Below are positions 12,006 through 23,129 of a DNA stretch of 64,000 nucleotides, one piece after another. A program made the translations under genes and the position numbers. This stretch comes from Bos javanicus (taxonomy: Eukaryota > Chordata > Mammalia > Artiodactyla > Bovidae). A model generated the notes under the pieces. The model made no database searches and was not told where the DNA came from. It worked only from the letters and a program-made list of their open reading frames with translations. The stretch spans positions 30,744,001 to 30,808,000 of the forward strand of contig NC_083882.1 in assembly GCF_032452875.1 (NCBI RefSeq). Reading direction: 5' to 3'. Numbering within the stretch: position 1 is the stretch's first letter; every line of letters begins with the position of its first letter.

Positions 12006-12394
12006 TAACATGAGCAGTGGATTTACTCTTCTTAAAATTTAAGAAATGGCAGAGTGTGGGGTCGGGGGGTTGCCGGCCACTCATTGGCCAAGAGATGGAC
12101 ATGATGACCCTCCCAGTTCTCTCCAGGGTAAGGGACCCAGAAAGTCATTTTCACAGCTTTTCTCATTTCCCTAAGAGTTCCCTCCCCATGGAGGCTTTGG
12201 AAGCCCACAGCAACTGGTTTCACTAGACAGCCAGAGGACATCACTAAAGTGATGGGTGTCCTGAGCTGAAGCAAAGGAAGTGGGCTCTAGAGCTTGGGGA
12301 CTTAAGCAGCTTCTTGGAGCCCACCTGCACCCAAGGCAAACCCGGGACAGATCAGCACCTCATCAAAGCCATCAGAGATTAAGGAGGAAGCTTG

Positions 12395-12500
12395 GGGCTA
12401 TGCAAGAGCACAGACTCTCGATGCCAACAGATCTGAAACCTAACTCTGTCTCAGTTCCCTTATCTGAGAAGTGAGATTATAGTAGCCATAGTGGGGACTG
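12395..12500 (+). repeat. MIR remnant
   Basis: GCACAGACTCTCGATGCCAA, then GTCTCAGTTCCCTTATCTGA and AGATTATAGTAGCC, follow MIR order. Confidence 0.5.
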
Positions 12501-12930
12501 AATGTGGTTACCTGGGTTGAGTTCCCCTTCCTCTCTCGCCCCTCACTGTGGAGGCTAGATGAAGGCCCAGGATGCCAGACCACTGGGCGGAGGTCCCCAG
12601 CCCTCTCTGTGTGGATTCCCTGGGGTCAGGTTCCCTGGAGGCAGGTCTCTCATCAGGCAGGACCGACAAGTGGGATGCTGGTCACAGGAGCATCGGAGCC
12701 TGTTGGTCTTCTTCAGGACTGGAGGCTGCCGCAGCCTTCCAGGATATACCACTGAGGCTGTGGATCCATGGAGACAGCCCTGTCTCCCTCCATGGCTACC
12801 TGAGTGCCCTGACCCCTGGCCCCTCCTCCACGGCCCCCTTGAGCCCTGTGCCATGTGCCAGCATCACATGTGGTCTTCTCTTGCCACCCTTACCCCTACA
12901 GCAGGCGAGTAAGTCTGGTGACACGTTTGG
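12500..12930. other. GC-rich unique sequence
   Basis: Overlapping open frames on both strands (up to about 190 codons starting near 12572) show no recognisable protein and no conserved splice context. I do not call a gene. Confidence 0.35.
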
Positions 12931-12934
12931 AGGT

Positions 12935-13110
12935 TCCGAGGGCCCCGCCATTAAGCGGTGTGATTTAGTCTGGGTTCTGTGTTTTGATTTTGCCCAGCTG
13001 CGTCTGTGTGCATTCAGATTAATCCTGTTAGCTGGCAGGAGCGAGGCTACCTGCTGTTTATCAAGAGTGCTTGTGCGATTTGCGTTTAATATGCAGCCAC
13101 CTTCCCTCTT
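12935..13110. promoter_or_regulatory. Candidate conserved noncoding element
   Basis: CGCCATTAAGCGGTGTGATT, TTCAGATTAATCCTGTTAGC (an OTX/PITX-like TAATCC) and GCGATTTGCGTTTAATATGC sit in unique DNA flanked by GC-rich sequence. The texture resembles deeply conserved enhancers. Untested. Confidence 0.35.
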
Positions 13111-13339
13111 GGTGAAGCCTTCTGTCCCCTTGCTTCCCACCTGAGCAGGGGGAGGAGGAGGGGTCCACAGAAGGGGCTGTGGAGCCACTCACACTCAGCC
13201 TAGCACAGACCCACCTCTCAGCCTCCTCCACCCTCGTCCCCTCCCCCGGGCTCCACTTTCATCTCGAGGCCTTTGATCTGTGCATCTTGGAGCGTGGAAC
13301 ACTCCAGGATCATGGGTGTGGCTGGCCTAAAGTCAGCAG

Positions 13340-13830
13340 GGGTCCGGTGCTCTGAATGATGTTTGGAGACTTGTCCCTGACTCTGTTTTCCCACCTATCA
13401 GATGGAGCTAGGGCTTCCCTGGTGGCTCAGAGGTAAAAGAATCCGCCTGCCAGTGCAGGAGACACGGGTTCAATCCTTGATCCAGGAAGATCCCACATGC
13501 TGCGGTGCAACTAAGCCCATGCACAACTATTGAGCCTGTGCCCTAGAGCCACGGCTACTGAGCCCGTGGGCCCTAAAGCCTGGGCTCGGCACCAAGAGAA
13601 GCCACTGCAGTGAGAAGCCTTCACACCAGAACTAGAGAGTAGCCTCTGCTCACCAGAATGAGAGAAGAGCCTCCGCAGCAAGCAAGACCCAGCACAGCCA
13701 TAAATAAACACATAATTTCTTTTTAAAAGGTGGGGCTAGTGATACCCACCCTACTTATGCAGAAGCCTGTCCTGCGGGTGAAATGAGGGCATTCATCACA
13801 GTATTCACGCACAGTGTCAGCCCTGCTACA
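13340..13830 (+). repeat. MIR split by a CHR SINE
   Basis: CTGACTCTGTTTTCCCACCT ATC before 13411 and AGTGATACCCACC, GTGAAATGAGGGCATTC after 13728 are consecutive parts of a sense MIR, interrupted by the SINE. Confidence 0.5.
13411..13728 (+). mobile_element. CHR-type SINE, long form
   Basis: GGGCTTCCCTGGTGGCTCAG head is followed by the CHR tail of repeated 'agagccacggctactgagcc' style segments and an AAATAAACACATAATT end. Confidence 0.85.
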
Positions 13831-15127
13831 CTGCCAGGTGCAAGGCATTCTGGATGAGAGTCCCGTTCTGCGCTCGCTCTTGGCGATCTGTCCTTAGACG
13901 AGTCACCACGACGCACGGCCTCTGGGACACCTCGTGGGATACCGCCCCATCTACCCACAGGGTTGATGCCAAGACCAGCTGAGATCAGTTTTCACCCAAC
14001 ACTGGAACTCTTACCAGATGCTTTCAACACAGCATCTGATTTCACGTAGGGCAACCCTAGGAAGGAGAAATGGCACCCCAGGCTCCTGGATAAGGAGCCT
14101 GGAGTCAGAGAGGGCCACTGCCTCTGAACTCGTGCTCCCAGCGTTGTGCTCCGCTGGTGGGACACTGACTGGGTCAAGATCTGTCCCTTTGCACAGGGTC
14201 ACATCTTTAATGGTGATCTCCACATGGAAATATATGGATGGGCAGAGTCACTGCTCCTGAGGACTGCGGGCACCGCATCAGAACCCCAGCTCCCCTCACC
14301 CAGCGCTGACCAGTCCTCTCCTGCTAGAGGGTTTGAGGGCTGCCAGAGGTCACTGGCTGAGCCCTCCCCCTGCCCTGACACCTCCCAACGGTGCACCAGC
14401 CCTCCCCCGTGAAGGCATTCCCCCAGGGTCCATCATCCGTCCCTTGGGAAATCCTTTCTGAGCCAGGTCACAGCCCCACCACCACTGTCTCCATCAGCAA
14501 CTCCCCAGCCTCTATCTCCACCCATACCTCACCCCTCAGCCTCAGATTTTTTTTTCCCTATGGATTTATTTCCCTTTTTTGAACAGTTTTGTTGAGGCAC
14601 AACCCAAATACTCTATAATTCGCCCATTTAAAGTCTACAGTCCAATGGTTTATTTAGTTTATTCACGACCATGTGCAAACATTACCACAGTTCACTTTAG
14701 AACATTTTCATCATCTCGAAAGGAAAACTCGTACCTTTTACCCATCACCCCCCCATCCCTTCAGCCCCACTCACGTCCCTAAGCAACCATTAACCTACTT
14801 TCTGTCCCCACAGATTTGCTTATTCTGGACTTTTGTAGGAACAGAACTGCATACCAGGTGGACTTCGGTGACTGACTTCTTTCACTTAACCTAATGTTTT
14901 TGAGGTTCCTCCGCGTGGTAGCACATGTCAGGACCCCGTTCCTTTCACGGCTGAATGGTGTTGCTGGGACACACGCAGGAATAGCTGGCTCATTCCTACC
15001 CTTTAACTGTAATGAATAAAGCTGCTATAAATGTTAGCATACACATCTTTGTGTGGATGTATGTTTTCTATTCTCCTGAGTATATTCCACCTAAGAGTGG
15101 AATTGCTGGGTTATATGGTGCTGTTCA

Positions 15128-15403
15128 GAGAAGGCAATGGCACCCCACTCCACACTCTTGCCTGGGAAATCCCATGGATGGAGGAGCCTGGTGGGCTGCA
15201 GTCCATGGGGTCGCTAGGAGTTGGATACGACTGAGTGACTTCACTTTCACTTTTCACTTTCATGCATTGGAGAAGGAAATGGCAACCCACTCCAGTGTTC
15301 TTGCCTGGAGAATCCCAGGGATGGTGGAGCCTGATGGGCTGCCGTCTATGGGGTCGCACAGAGTCGGACAGAACTGAAGCGACTTAGCCGCAGCAGCAGC
15401 AGC
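15128..15403 (+). mobile_element. Bov-A2 dimeric SINE
   Basis: Two related halves start GAGAAGGCAATGGCACCCCA and GAGAAGGAAATGGCAACCCA. They are linked by the TTCACTTTCACTTTTCACTT spacer and end in a GCAGCAGCAGC tail. Confidence 0.94.
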
Positions 15404-15405
15404 AT

Positions 15406-15630
15406 GGCGTTGTTGCTCTTAAATCGCTAAGTTGTGTCCAACTCTTTGTGACCCTATGGACTGTAGCCTGCCAGGCTCCTCTGTCCATGGGATTTCCCAG
15501 GCAAGAATACTGGAGTGGGTTGCCATTTCCTTCTCCAGGGGATCTTCCTGACCCAGGATTGAACTCATATCTCTTATGTCTCCTACATTGGCTGGTGGGT
15601 TCTTTACAACCAGAACTTCCTGGGAAGCCC
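15406..15630 (-). mobile_element. Bov-tA SINE
   Basis: Antisense copy from TTGTTGCTCTTAAATCGCTA to TTCCTGGGAAGCCC, adjacent to the Bov-A2 copy, possibly inserted into its tail. Confidence 0.9.
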
Positions 15631-15869
15631 AGCAGCAATGTATGAGGCTCTAACACTCCACCTCCTTGACAACACTGGCTACTATCGTCTGTCTTTCCAA
15701 TTATCACCGTCCTGGGTGTGAAGCAGTATCTCACTGTGGGTTTGATTTGTGTTTCCCTGATGACTAACAGTGCTGAGTATCTCTTCACATGCTTGCCGGC
15801 CATGTGTATTTCCTTGGAGAAATATGTATTCAGATACTTTGCCCACTTTCTAATTAGGTTGTCCTTTTA

Positions 15870-16093
15870 AATTTTTATTTATTTATTTATTTGGCTGCAC
15901 TGAGTCTTAGCTGTGGCACTCTGGATCCTTGTTCATCATGCAGGACCTCTCGTGTGCATGGACTCTCTAGTTGTGGGGTGCAGGCTTAGTTGCTCCACGG
16001 CATATGGGATCTTAGTTCCTTGACCAGGGATCAAACAGGTGTCCCCTGCATTGCGAGGCAGATTCTTAACCACTGGACCACCAGGGAAGTCAC
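15870..16093 (-). mobile_element. CHR-type SINE
   Basis: An ATTTATTTATTTATTTGGCTG start (antisense tail) and a TTAACCACTGGACCACCAGG end show an antisense CHR element. Confidence 0.88.
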
Positions 16094-16254
16094 TAATTGG
16101 GTTTGTTTTTTTTTTAATTTTGGAGTTAAGTTTCTTTATATATTCTAGGTATCAGTCCTGCCATCTCAGATTTGCTTCCATCTCAGGTTAGCATCAGAGC
16201 TGCTAACCAGGCCTAGCTTTAAGGTCCAGGGGGAGGACCGTGGGCTCTGAAATG

Positions 16255-16510
16255 AGATCAACTTGGGCTCAAGTGTCCACTCAGGCACTGAGTAGCAGAG
16301 AGTTTATGTAACTCATCTATAGAATAGAAATAATGGCACCTGGAAAATAGCACACTCGTGTTTAGCTGGTGCTCGGACAGTGCTGGAGCTGAGGCTCTGT
16401 ACAGTTTTCCCACTGAGGTAGGTAAGGAACAGCTATTATTCCTATTTTGCAGGGGAGGCCACAGAGGCACAACTTGCTCAAGACTGTGGCGTCATCAGTG
16501 TCAGGCTGGG
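16255..16510. repeat. MIR remnants
   Basis: TTATGTAACTCATCTATAGA with ATAATGGCACCTGG (sense) and CTATTATTCCTATTTTGCAG with GGCCACAGAGGCACAACTTG (antisense) are two weak MIR-like stretches. Confidence 0.45.
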
Positions 16511-16519
16511 GAGAGCCCA

Positions 16520-18460
16520 GAACTGCAGGACTCTAGAGCTGAGAGCCACAGTGATGTACTGCTCTTCCAAGGTAGACCATCAACATGGGTTAAATGAATG
16601 AATGAATTCATGCCCCTGCTGACGGGGACCTCACTACTGACAAAGCTATCTGCTCTACTGTTGGAGATTCCTAGTTACTGCAAATTCTTTCTTTCTTTGA
16701 ATAACAATCGCCTGTCCCGCATCATAACCTCTCACACTGGCCCTGGTTTTGCTCTGCAGCAGACTCCTGATGCGTGGACCACCGTTGACTCCAAACCTCT
16801 CCCTCTGGCACTCAGATACTCACAGGTGAGCCCCAGCCCTGCCCACCTGGCCCCAGGGTTGAGTCTGGGGAGTGACCACTCCTGCTGGCCTGTCCAGCCC
16901 TCTCACTGGATGCAGAGAAAGCCAGATTCCCCTCCCCAGGAACCAACAGCTTAGGCCTCCACAAGGAGATGAGGCCCTGTCGACAGTGATGTGGGAGCCG
17001 AGGCTTTGAGACCAGGTCAGTTTAAAGCAGACACAAGATCCAGGTGAGAGCCAGAGGGGCCTGTGGCTGGCTGGTGGGAAGGGGGCACATGGGGGGCAGG
17101 GAGCCGCTCACATTCTAGCAAGCTGAGCAATCCCACGCTTGGTTAGCTCTGCCAGTGACATTGATTTGGAGCTGACCCTTCGTGGCCCCAAGGCTGACCC
17201 AACCAGAGGGCCGTGAGACCCAATCTCGGGCTGTGAGCCCTAGACAGCCTTGGGGCCGGGGTGGGGGTGACTTCAGTGCATAAGCCTCCCCCCTACACAC
17301 ACACACTCCTCCCGGCATCGCAATCAGCCTGTCGTGCAGTCAGGCAGACAGTGCACCTGAGCCCCTCCGCCAGCCCCCCAGACAAGACAAGGAGGGAGCC
17401 CCACCTCTGTCACTTCAGGGGTCCCAGGGTGCGCTGCCCTTGAGAATTCAGGCTGTGCTGAACAGGCTGGGACCATGACACCCAAGGATCCAAGGCCCGG
17501 ACCTCTGGCTGTGTCCTGAATGTGGACGGAGCTCCCCTGACATGGGCAGATCGGAGGGCCATCGTTTCCAAACAATTCCTGCAGGTCAGTATTAGTTGAG
17601 AGGCAGGCTTGGGGGGCAGGACGACCTCCAAGTTACTCACTGGCCCGACCTCAGCTTGCAGTTCTGTAGAATGGGATGGGGATGCTCATGTCGCCAATGT
17701 GCTATGAGGGTTAAACGAATCCTCAGAGCCAAGCCCACAAGATGACACTCCTGATAGAAAGGAGAACGGATCATGGGTTAGCAGCGGTCAGAGAAGAGGG
17801 AGGAAGGAGGAGATGAGGGCGCCTACGAGGGGAAACAGAAAAGATCCTTTTGCTGACGGAGATGCTCTCTATATCGACCGTGTCCCTGTCAGTACCCTTG
17901 CTGTGAAATGGTACTAAGGTTTTGCAGGATGCTACCACCAGGGGAACTGGATACAAGGCACAGGGCTCTCTCTGCATCATTTCTCACAACGGTGCATGAA
18001 ACTACCAGTGTTTCAAAATTAAAAGCTTAATTTGTAAAAAAGAGAGTTATCTCATGTCTGGTGAAGGATAGCATCTATGACATTAGCTATTCTTCCTCCC
18101 CCTTCTCACGGGTTCCGCTATGAACTGCTGTGTGGCCTGGAAATTGGCATTATATGAGGTTGTCACATCAAAAGAGGGGCAGCGGTGAGAAGAGGCTGAC
18201 TGTGTGTCAGCATCTTTCACTTCTGTGCCCGCCATAAGTGCCTAATAGATGCAGGAACGAGCGAACGAGAGAGTGAATCAATGGCCAGCACAGCCACTGA
18301 GCTGGAAATGAAGTAGGCTTAAAGCAAGTGATACTTGGGGTAGACACAGGGCTGAACTTGTAGCTCCTAGACTGTCAGCCCAGGACCCTGCCTGGCCAGG
18401 TCACCCCGGGCTGTGTTTTGGGGCGTGTCGGGGAGGGGGCAGGCTGTGTGCCTGCACAGA
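16520..18460. other. Unique intergenic sequence
   Basis: No gene recognised. A weak sense MIR lies near 17640-17720 (GTAGAATGGGATGGGGATGC, TATGAGGGTTAAACGAATCC). Confidence 0.35.
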
Positions 18461-18464
18461 CAGC

Positions 18465-18690
18465 ACTTTAATTAGTGCCAGAGTCAATTACACCAGAAGA
18501 GGAGAGCCCTGACTTCTCCCTACGGCGTGGGAAAAATGGAAGCCTAGCATTTTCAATTTAAGGTTTAGTTAGATAATGCCTATTGGTGCCAGTAGATTAC
18601 AGAGTGGATATTAAATCCTGCAGGATTTGGAATCGGAGCGTACAAGTGGAATCCGTAAGTAGGGGGAAGCCGCCGGAAGGAGCTGGCCCG
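18465..18690. promoter_or_regulatory. Candidate conserved noncoding element
   Basis: ACTTTAATTAGTGCCAGAGT, GTCAATTACACCAG, AGCATTTTCAATTTAAGG and AGATAATGCCTATTGGTG form a unique AT-rich island with TAATT cores. It resembles developmental enhancers in texture only. Confidence 0.35.
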
Positions 18691-18974
18691 CTGTCCTCAG
18701 CTAATGAGACAGCCTCTCTGTGAAGCAGCAGCCAGCACAGACCTGGATCCTACAACTTCCGCTCTGGGACGGCAAGGGGTCAAGGATCACTGACATTCCA
18801 GGGGCTGGCACGGCTGTCCTTACTGTCTCCCTGCGCAGATTCTTCCTGTGCTACAGGTGGGAATGGAAGTGCCCAAATGTACACCGAGTTTTGCCATCAT
18901 AACAGGAACTCACACTTCAACCCCATCCAGCCCTTCCCTCCCCTCTCCAGCTGATCGACTCTCACACAACCTTG

Positions 18975-19165
18975 GGACTGCACTTGTGGTTCAGTGGTTA
19001 AGACTTCGCCTTCCAGTTCAGGGGGTGCAGGTTCGATCCCTGGTCAGGGAGCTAAGAGTTCTACATGGCTTGTAGCCTAAAAAACATAAAACAGAAGCAA
19101 TATTGTAGCAAATTCAATAAAGACTTTCAAATGATCTACATATAAAAATTTTGGAAAAAAAGAAA
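18975..19165 (+). mobile_element. tRNA-derived SINE (CHR-like) with AATAAAG tail
   Basis: TTGGGACTGCACTTGTGGTT CAGTGG head, GGTTCGATCCCTGGTCAGGG B box, then ATAAAACAGAAGCAATATTG and TTCAATAAAGACTTTCAAAT tail. Confidence 0.85.
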
Positions 19166-19169
19166 AACT

Positions 19170-21980
19170 CCTAAACTACCTTCAGATGATTCAAGCTCCC
19201 TTCCTCCAGGAAGCTGTCCAGGATGCTCCCAAACTACCCACTGAGGTTCCTCTGTGAGCCCAAGGGTGTTCCGTTCATCAGTCATTATCACTCAGGACTT
19301 TCCTTGCTTTCTACCCCATCTTTGAAGGGACCATTGTGTTTTACCCTCCCACACTCCCAGGCACACAGGGGTAACCAACAAATATGCTGGACATGAACTG
19401 GGTTTTTAATCCTGTTTGTTGTGGAATGACTGACGTTTTCCGAATATGTGATGCATTCACAGTGCTCAAGACTCAAGAGGTACAGAAAGATGAGGGCAAA
19501 AGTCTTCCTCTGTCTGACTTTCAGCCCAGCTCTTCCCTGGGGGCGGCCAGTCTCCTGTGAACCCGTCCAGGCTTTATCCTGCCAGCAAACACGCTTGGGT
19601 GTCTTTGCCTTTTTTAACAAAACAGGAGAACAATCTCCTTACATTATCTTCACCATCTTTCTTGGAAGCTCTTTCTTATCCCTGCTCAGAGGATGTCTTC
19701 CTGTGCCTAGTCATCCTTGTACCAGATCCTGCATCTTCAGACCGAGGAGCCTGTGAGGCTGTGAGGATGGATTCACTTCTCCCGCTTTCCTCCCAGATGG
19801 ACCTGAGGTTGCCTGGGTGCTCCGAGATGGCCTCTGAGGCTGACCTGGACCATTGTGCTCAGAAGTGTAGACGCAGGGCCTCCAAGCCTTGGGCCCAGCT
19901 CACAGGATGGCAGTGGGGACCACCAGAGCTTCCCTGAGGCCACAGTGATGTCTCTGGCAGGCCCATTGCGAAGGCTCGGGCTCAGTGGAGAAGGAGGATA
20001 TAGAAGCTTATTAGTTTAAGCAGGATGAAATGTGTAAATTAATTACCCCAGCCACCCGTGCATGTAGCAGCCAGCCCCTCGCACTGGGAGGAGACGCATC
20101 AGCCTTCATCCTTCTCTCAGATTGCCTTTTCTGCTAGATACTGTTGAAGGACCTGTGGCTGCACACCCACTCAGGGTGGGAAGGGTCCAGGCCCATCCCG
20201 TGCCCAGGAACCGCAGTGGGTGGTATTGAGGGATGGGCAGGCCCTCCTGCGGAATGGTGAGGTTGAATTCTGCCACCACCAGCAGTGAAATCAGTGTCAG
20301 CAAAGGACAGCAAAGGCCTGCCGCCCACTCCCGAAGCATTATTTATCGAGGGATAAGGTGTCAGAAACCGGGGCAATGCTTTGCTTGCTTCCTTTCATTT
20401 AATCCTCACGAAACACACAAGTGGTTGTAATTACTAGCCCCATTTTACAGATGAGAACATAGAGGGCCAGGATGTTGAGATGCCTCTAATATTGAGAATG
20501 AGTGAGGAAGCCCCCACCAGCCCTGCTCCCACACCAATTCCCACTCCCACCCCTCTGTTCTCACCTGGGCCTGCGCGCAGACACAATCCTGGACTCAAGT
20601 CATCTAGCCTAGATCCCCCCGCCCCCCAGAGAGGTCCCCCCCTAAGCCACCAAAGACCCATTGGGATCTCCCACTGCCAGATCCGCCTTCTGCAAGTTGC
20701 CAATCAGCAGCTGGCTTTGCAGTCCACTGAGAGTCTTGACATGAGGATGGAACCAACCTCAGAGAAATACAGTTTGTTCCCCAAGGCCAACTGCAAGGCC
20801 AATGGGGAAATAAATTATCAGTCCACTCAGAATTAATTTCCTAATAACCACAAGCTAGCCAGAGACTTCCCCACCTTCCCTCGCCCAGCTCCTTGTCCTC
20901 CCTGGAGAGCCTCGGGACCCAGAGCACTGTTCTCATTCTCGGGCGAGGGGGTCCTGGCTCCTGCCACCCACTGCCACACCCTCTTGCAAGGGTGTCTAGT
21001 TGTCCCCAGAGTCCTGGCCCTGGCTCCTTCCTCCTTCCTTTGCCTCTTCTTAGCCTCAGCATGGCGAGGTGATGAATTAGGAACCAGAAGTTGGCACATC
21101 CACCCAGCAATTAGCGTTTATCTCTCTTGTTTATGTGGCTGAACAACTGTTCATTTTCAAACTCAATAGTCACTACTCAGAAAGATAAACCTGCCTGGGT
21201 CACTCCTGGGAGGCGATTTGAGGGTTTGGTAGGAAGATGAGGACAGGGCAGGAACTCAGCCCACGTCTTCACCTCCAAGTGCTCACTCCTCCCCAGGCCT
21301 CTGCCCTCCCTGCCTAGTCGACCAGGAGGAAGGTTCAAATCCCCACCCTGTTCCATGTGCGGGAAATCTGAGGATGACAGATGTTGAGGAGTTCTGCGGC
21401 TTGCAGACTCTCCATTTTTTCTCACCTTGGATTTCAAGGGCTCTGACTTTACATCCTGCACTTCAATTGGGGTCTGCCTTGTACAGAGTCCTGACTTCGG
21501 GGGCTGTAGAAGTGACCCTGAGGCACCCACTCGGCCCCCTTCCTGAGGCCCACAGAGCCAACCCAAGGGCAACAGAGCCCACATAGAAGGGACCCAACCC
21601 GTGAACCACACTACAACCTCAAGCCAGGATGGACAGGGTTTGGTGGGATGAAGCAAGACCCTCCTTCCTGCTCACCTGTCATCACGTTCCAGCCTAAGAC
21701 TACAAGGTCTACTTGACTAATGCAGAAAAGAGGCAAGAAAGGGGCTCCCCTTGAGGTGCCAGTCCTGACTGCAGGGCTAGGGGAGGGAGGCTTGGTGCCT
21801 ATTAACTGTGGAGAAATGCTGCCACCTACCGGCCGTGCCGTGAACTGCAGGGAGCCCTGGGACTGCTTCTGGGGCTGGGAAGGGAGTCCAGGAAAATGCC
21901 CAATGGCTCACTGGCCTCTCCCGTCCAATGGCGGAAGGTTACAAGGACCGAAACCCTAGCTTGGATGTTGACTGGACAGC
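19170..21980. other. Unique intergenic sequence with an old MIR
   Basis: No supported gene. CTTTCATTTAATCCTCACGA with CCCCATTTTACAGATGAGAA at 20390-20470 is an antisense MIR. An AAATTAATTACCCCAGCC segment near 20035 is AT-rich and unique. Confidence 0.45.
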
Positions 21981-22350
21981 AATAATCATATCACTTATTG
22001 AGCACTTGCTGTGCCCGGTGCTTCGCACACATTCCCAACAATCCTGTGTGTGTGTATGTGTGTGTGTGTGTGTGTGTGTCCCTCAGTCATGTCCGACTCT
22101 GTGACCCCGCCGACTGTAGCCCGCCAGGCTCCTCTGTCCATGAGATTCTCCAGGCAAGAATACTGGAGTGGGTAACAATTTCCTGCTCCCTGGGTCTCCT
22201 GCATTACAGGCAGTTTCTTTACCATCTGAGCCACCAGGGAATCCTGTAAGACACCCTTATGGGATTTACCCTCCCTTGGCCAGGGAGCTCGCCAAGCTCA
22301 CACAGCTGGTGAGCAGTACAGTCCGGCTCCAAACTCTGTACTCCAAACTC
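21980..22350 (-). repeat. MIR split by a Bov-tA SINE
   Basis: TCACTTATTGAGCACTTGCT and GTGCCCGGTGCTTCGCACAC precede the SINE. CCAAGCTCACACAGCTGGTG and GAGCAGTACAGTCCGGCTCC follow it in MIR order. Confidence 0.65.
22044..22244 (-). mobile_element. Bov-tA SINE with (TG)n tail
   Basis: A TG microsatellite (22044-22078) leads into antisense Bov-tA ending GAGCCACCAGGGAATCC. Confidence 0.93.
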
Positions 22351-22868
22351 AGGGGCCTGTCTCTGCTCCTCACACAATGGCACGTGCCAGATTCCCCCCT
22401 TCCCTGAACCGCTCCCCAACTCCTCTTTTGTTTTTCACCCCCACTGCCTTGCCTTCTCCCCCAGACAGCTGCTTCTCAGCCCCCAAGCCCTGTTCACAGG
22501 ATCCCATTCCTCCAGGAGAACAAAACTCCACAGACTCCATATTCTGGTGGGTCCTGATGATCCAGGCCCAGAGAAGAGCTCAACGCTTCTAAGGTTCCAG
22601 TCTCCCCACCTTCTGAACAGGGGAGGAGTCTCTTTGAGGATGCCCCAAGCTAATTATTGTCGGATCTAAAGGTGAAGTGGGGCAGCCAGCTGGATTAGGG
22701 GAGTCTCGGGGACTTGGGGCTCCAGTTCTGATCACAGCGCCCCAACCTGGGACCAGGCTGCATTTTCCAGTCCCTTCTAACCACTCTTCACTGTGATCTT
22801 TGCCGCACAGACTGTCAGAGCTGGGAGAGGACCTCAGGAATGATCCATTGAAAACATCTCCTATAGAT

Positions 22869-23053
22869 GGGCTTCCTTTGTGGCTCAGCTAGTAAAGAAT
22901 CTGCCCGCAGTGAAGACCTGGGTTCGATCCCTGGGTTGGAACAATCCCCTGGAGAAGGGAAAGGCTACCTACTCCAGTATTCTGGCCTAGAGAATTCCGT
23001 GGACTGTATAGTCCATGGGGTCACAAAGAGTTGGACACAACTGAGTGACTTTC
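22869..23053 (+). mobile_element. Bov-tA SINE
   Basis: Sense copy from GGCTTCCTTTGTGGCTCAGC to GTTGGACACAACTGAGTGAC. It appears to interrupt an old MIR-like stretch (22800-22868 and 23054-23130). Confidence 0.92.
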
Positions 23054-23129
23054 ATAGACAGGGAAGTCGGGATCAGAGAGGGCAAGCAGATCACACAGCC
23101 CAAAGTGACAAATCAGGAAATCTCTGCTG

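Larger units (their letters stand above)
14577..16160 (-). mobile_element. Old L1M fragment split by three SINEs
   Basis: Antisense L1M 3' sequence runs 14577-15127 (TTGAGGCACAACCCAAATAC to GGAATTGCTGGGTTATATGG), resumes at 15640-15869 (CTCCTTGACAACACTGGC to CCCACTTTCTAATTAGG) and again after 16094 (TTTCTTTATATATTCTAGG). The gaps are SINE insertions. The short ORFs on either strand are decayed. Confidence 0.85.

Noticed and set aside
12572..13144. 190-codon plus-strand open frame
   Set aside because: GC-rich chance frame with overlapping frames on the other strand, and no recognisable domain or codon-like repeats.
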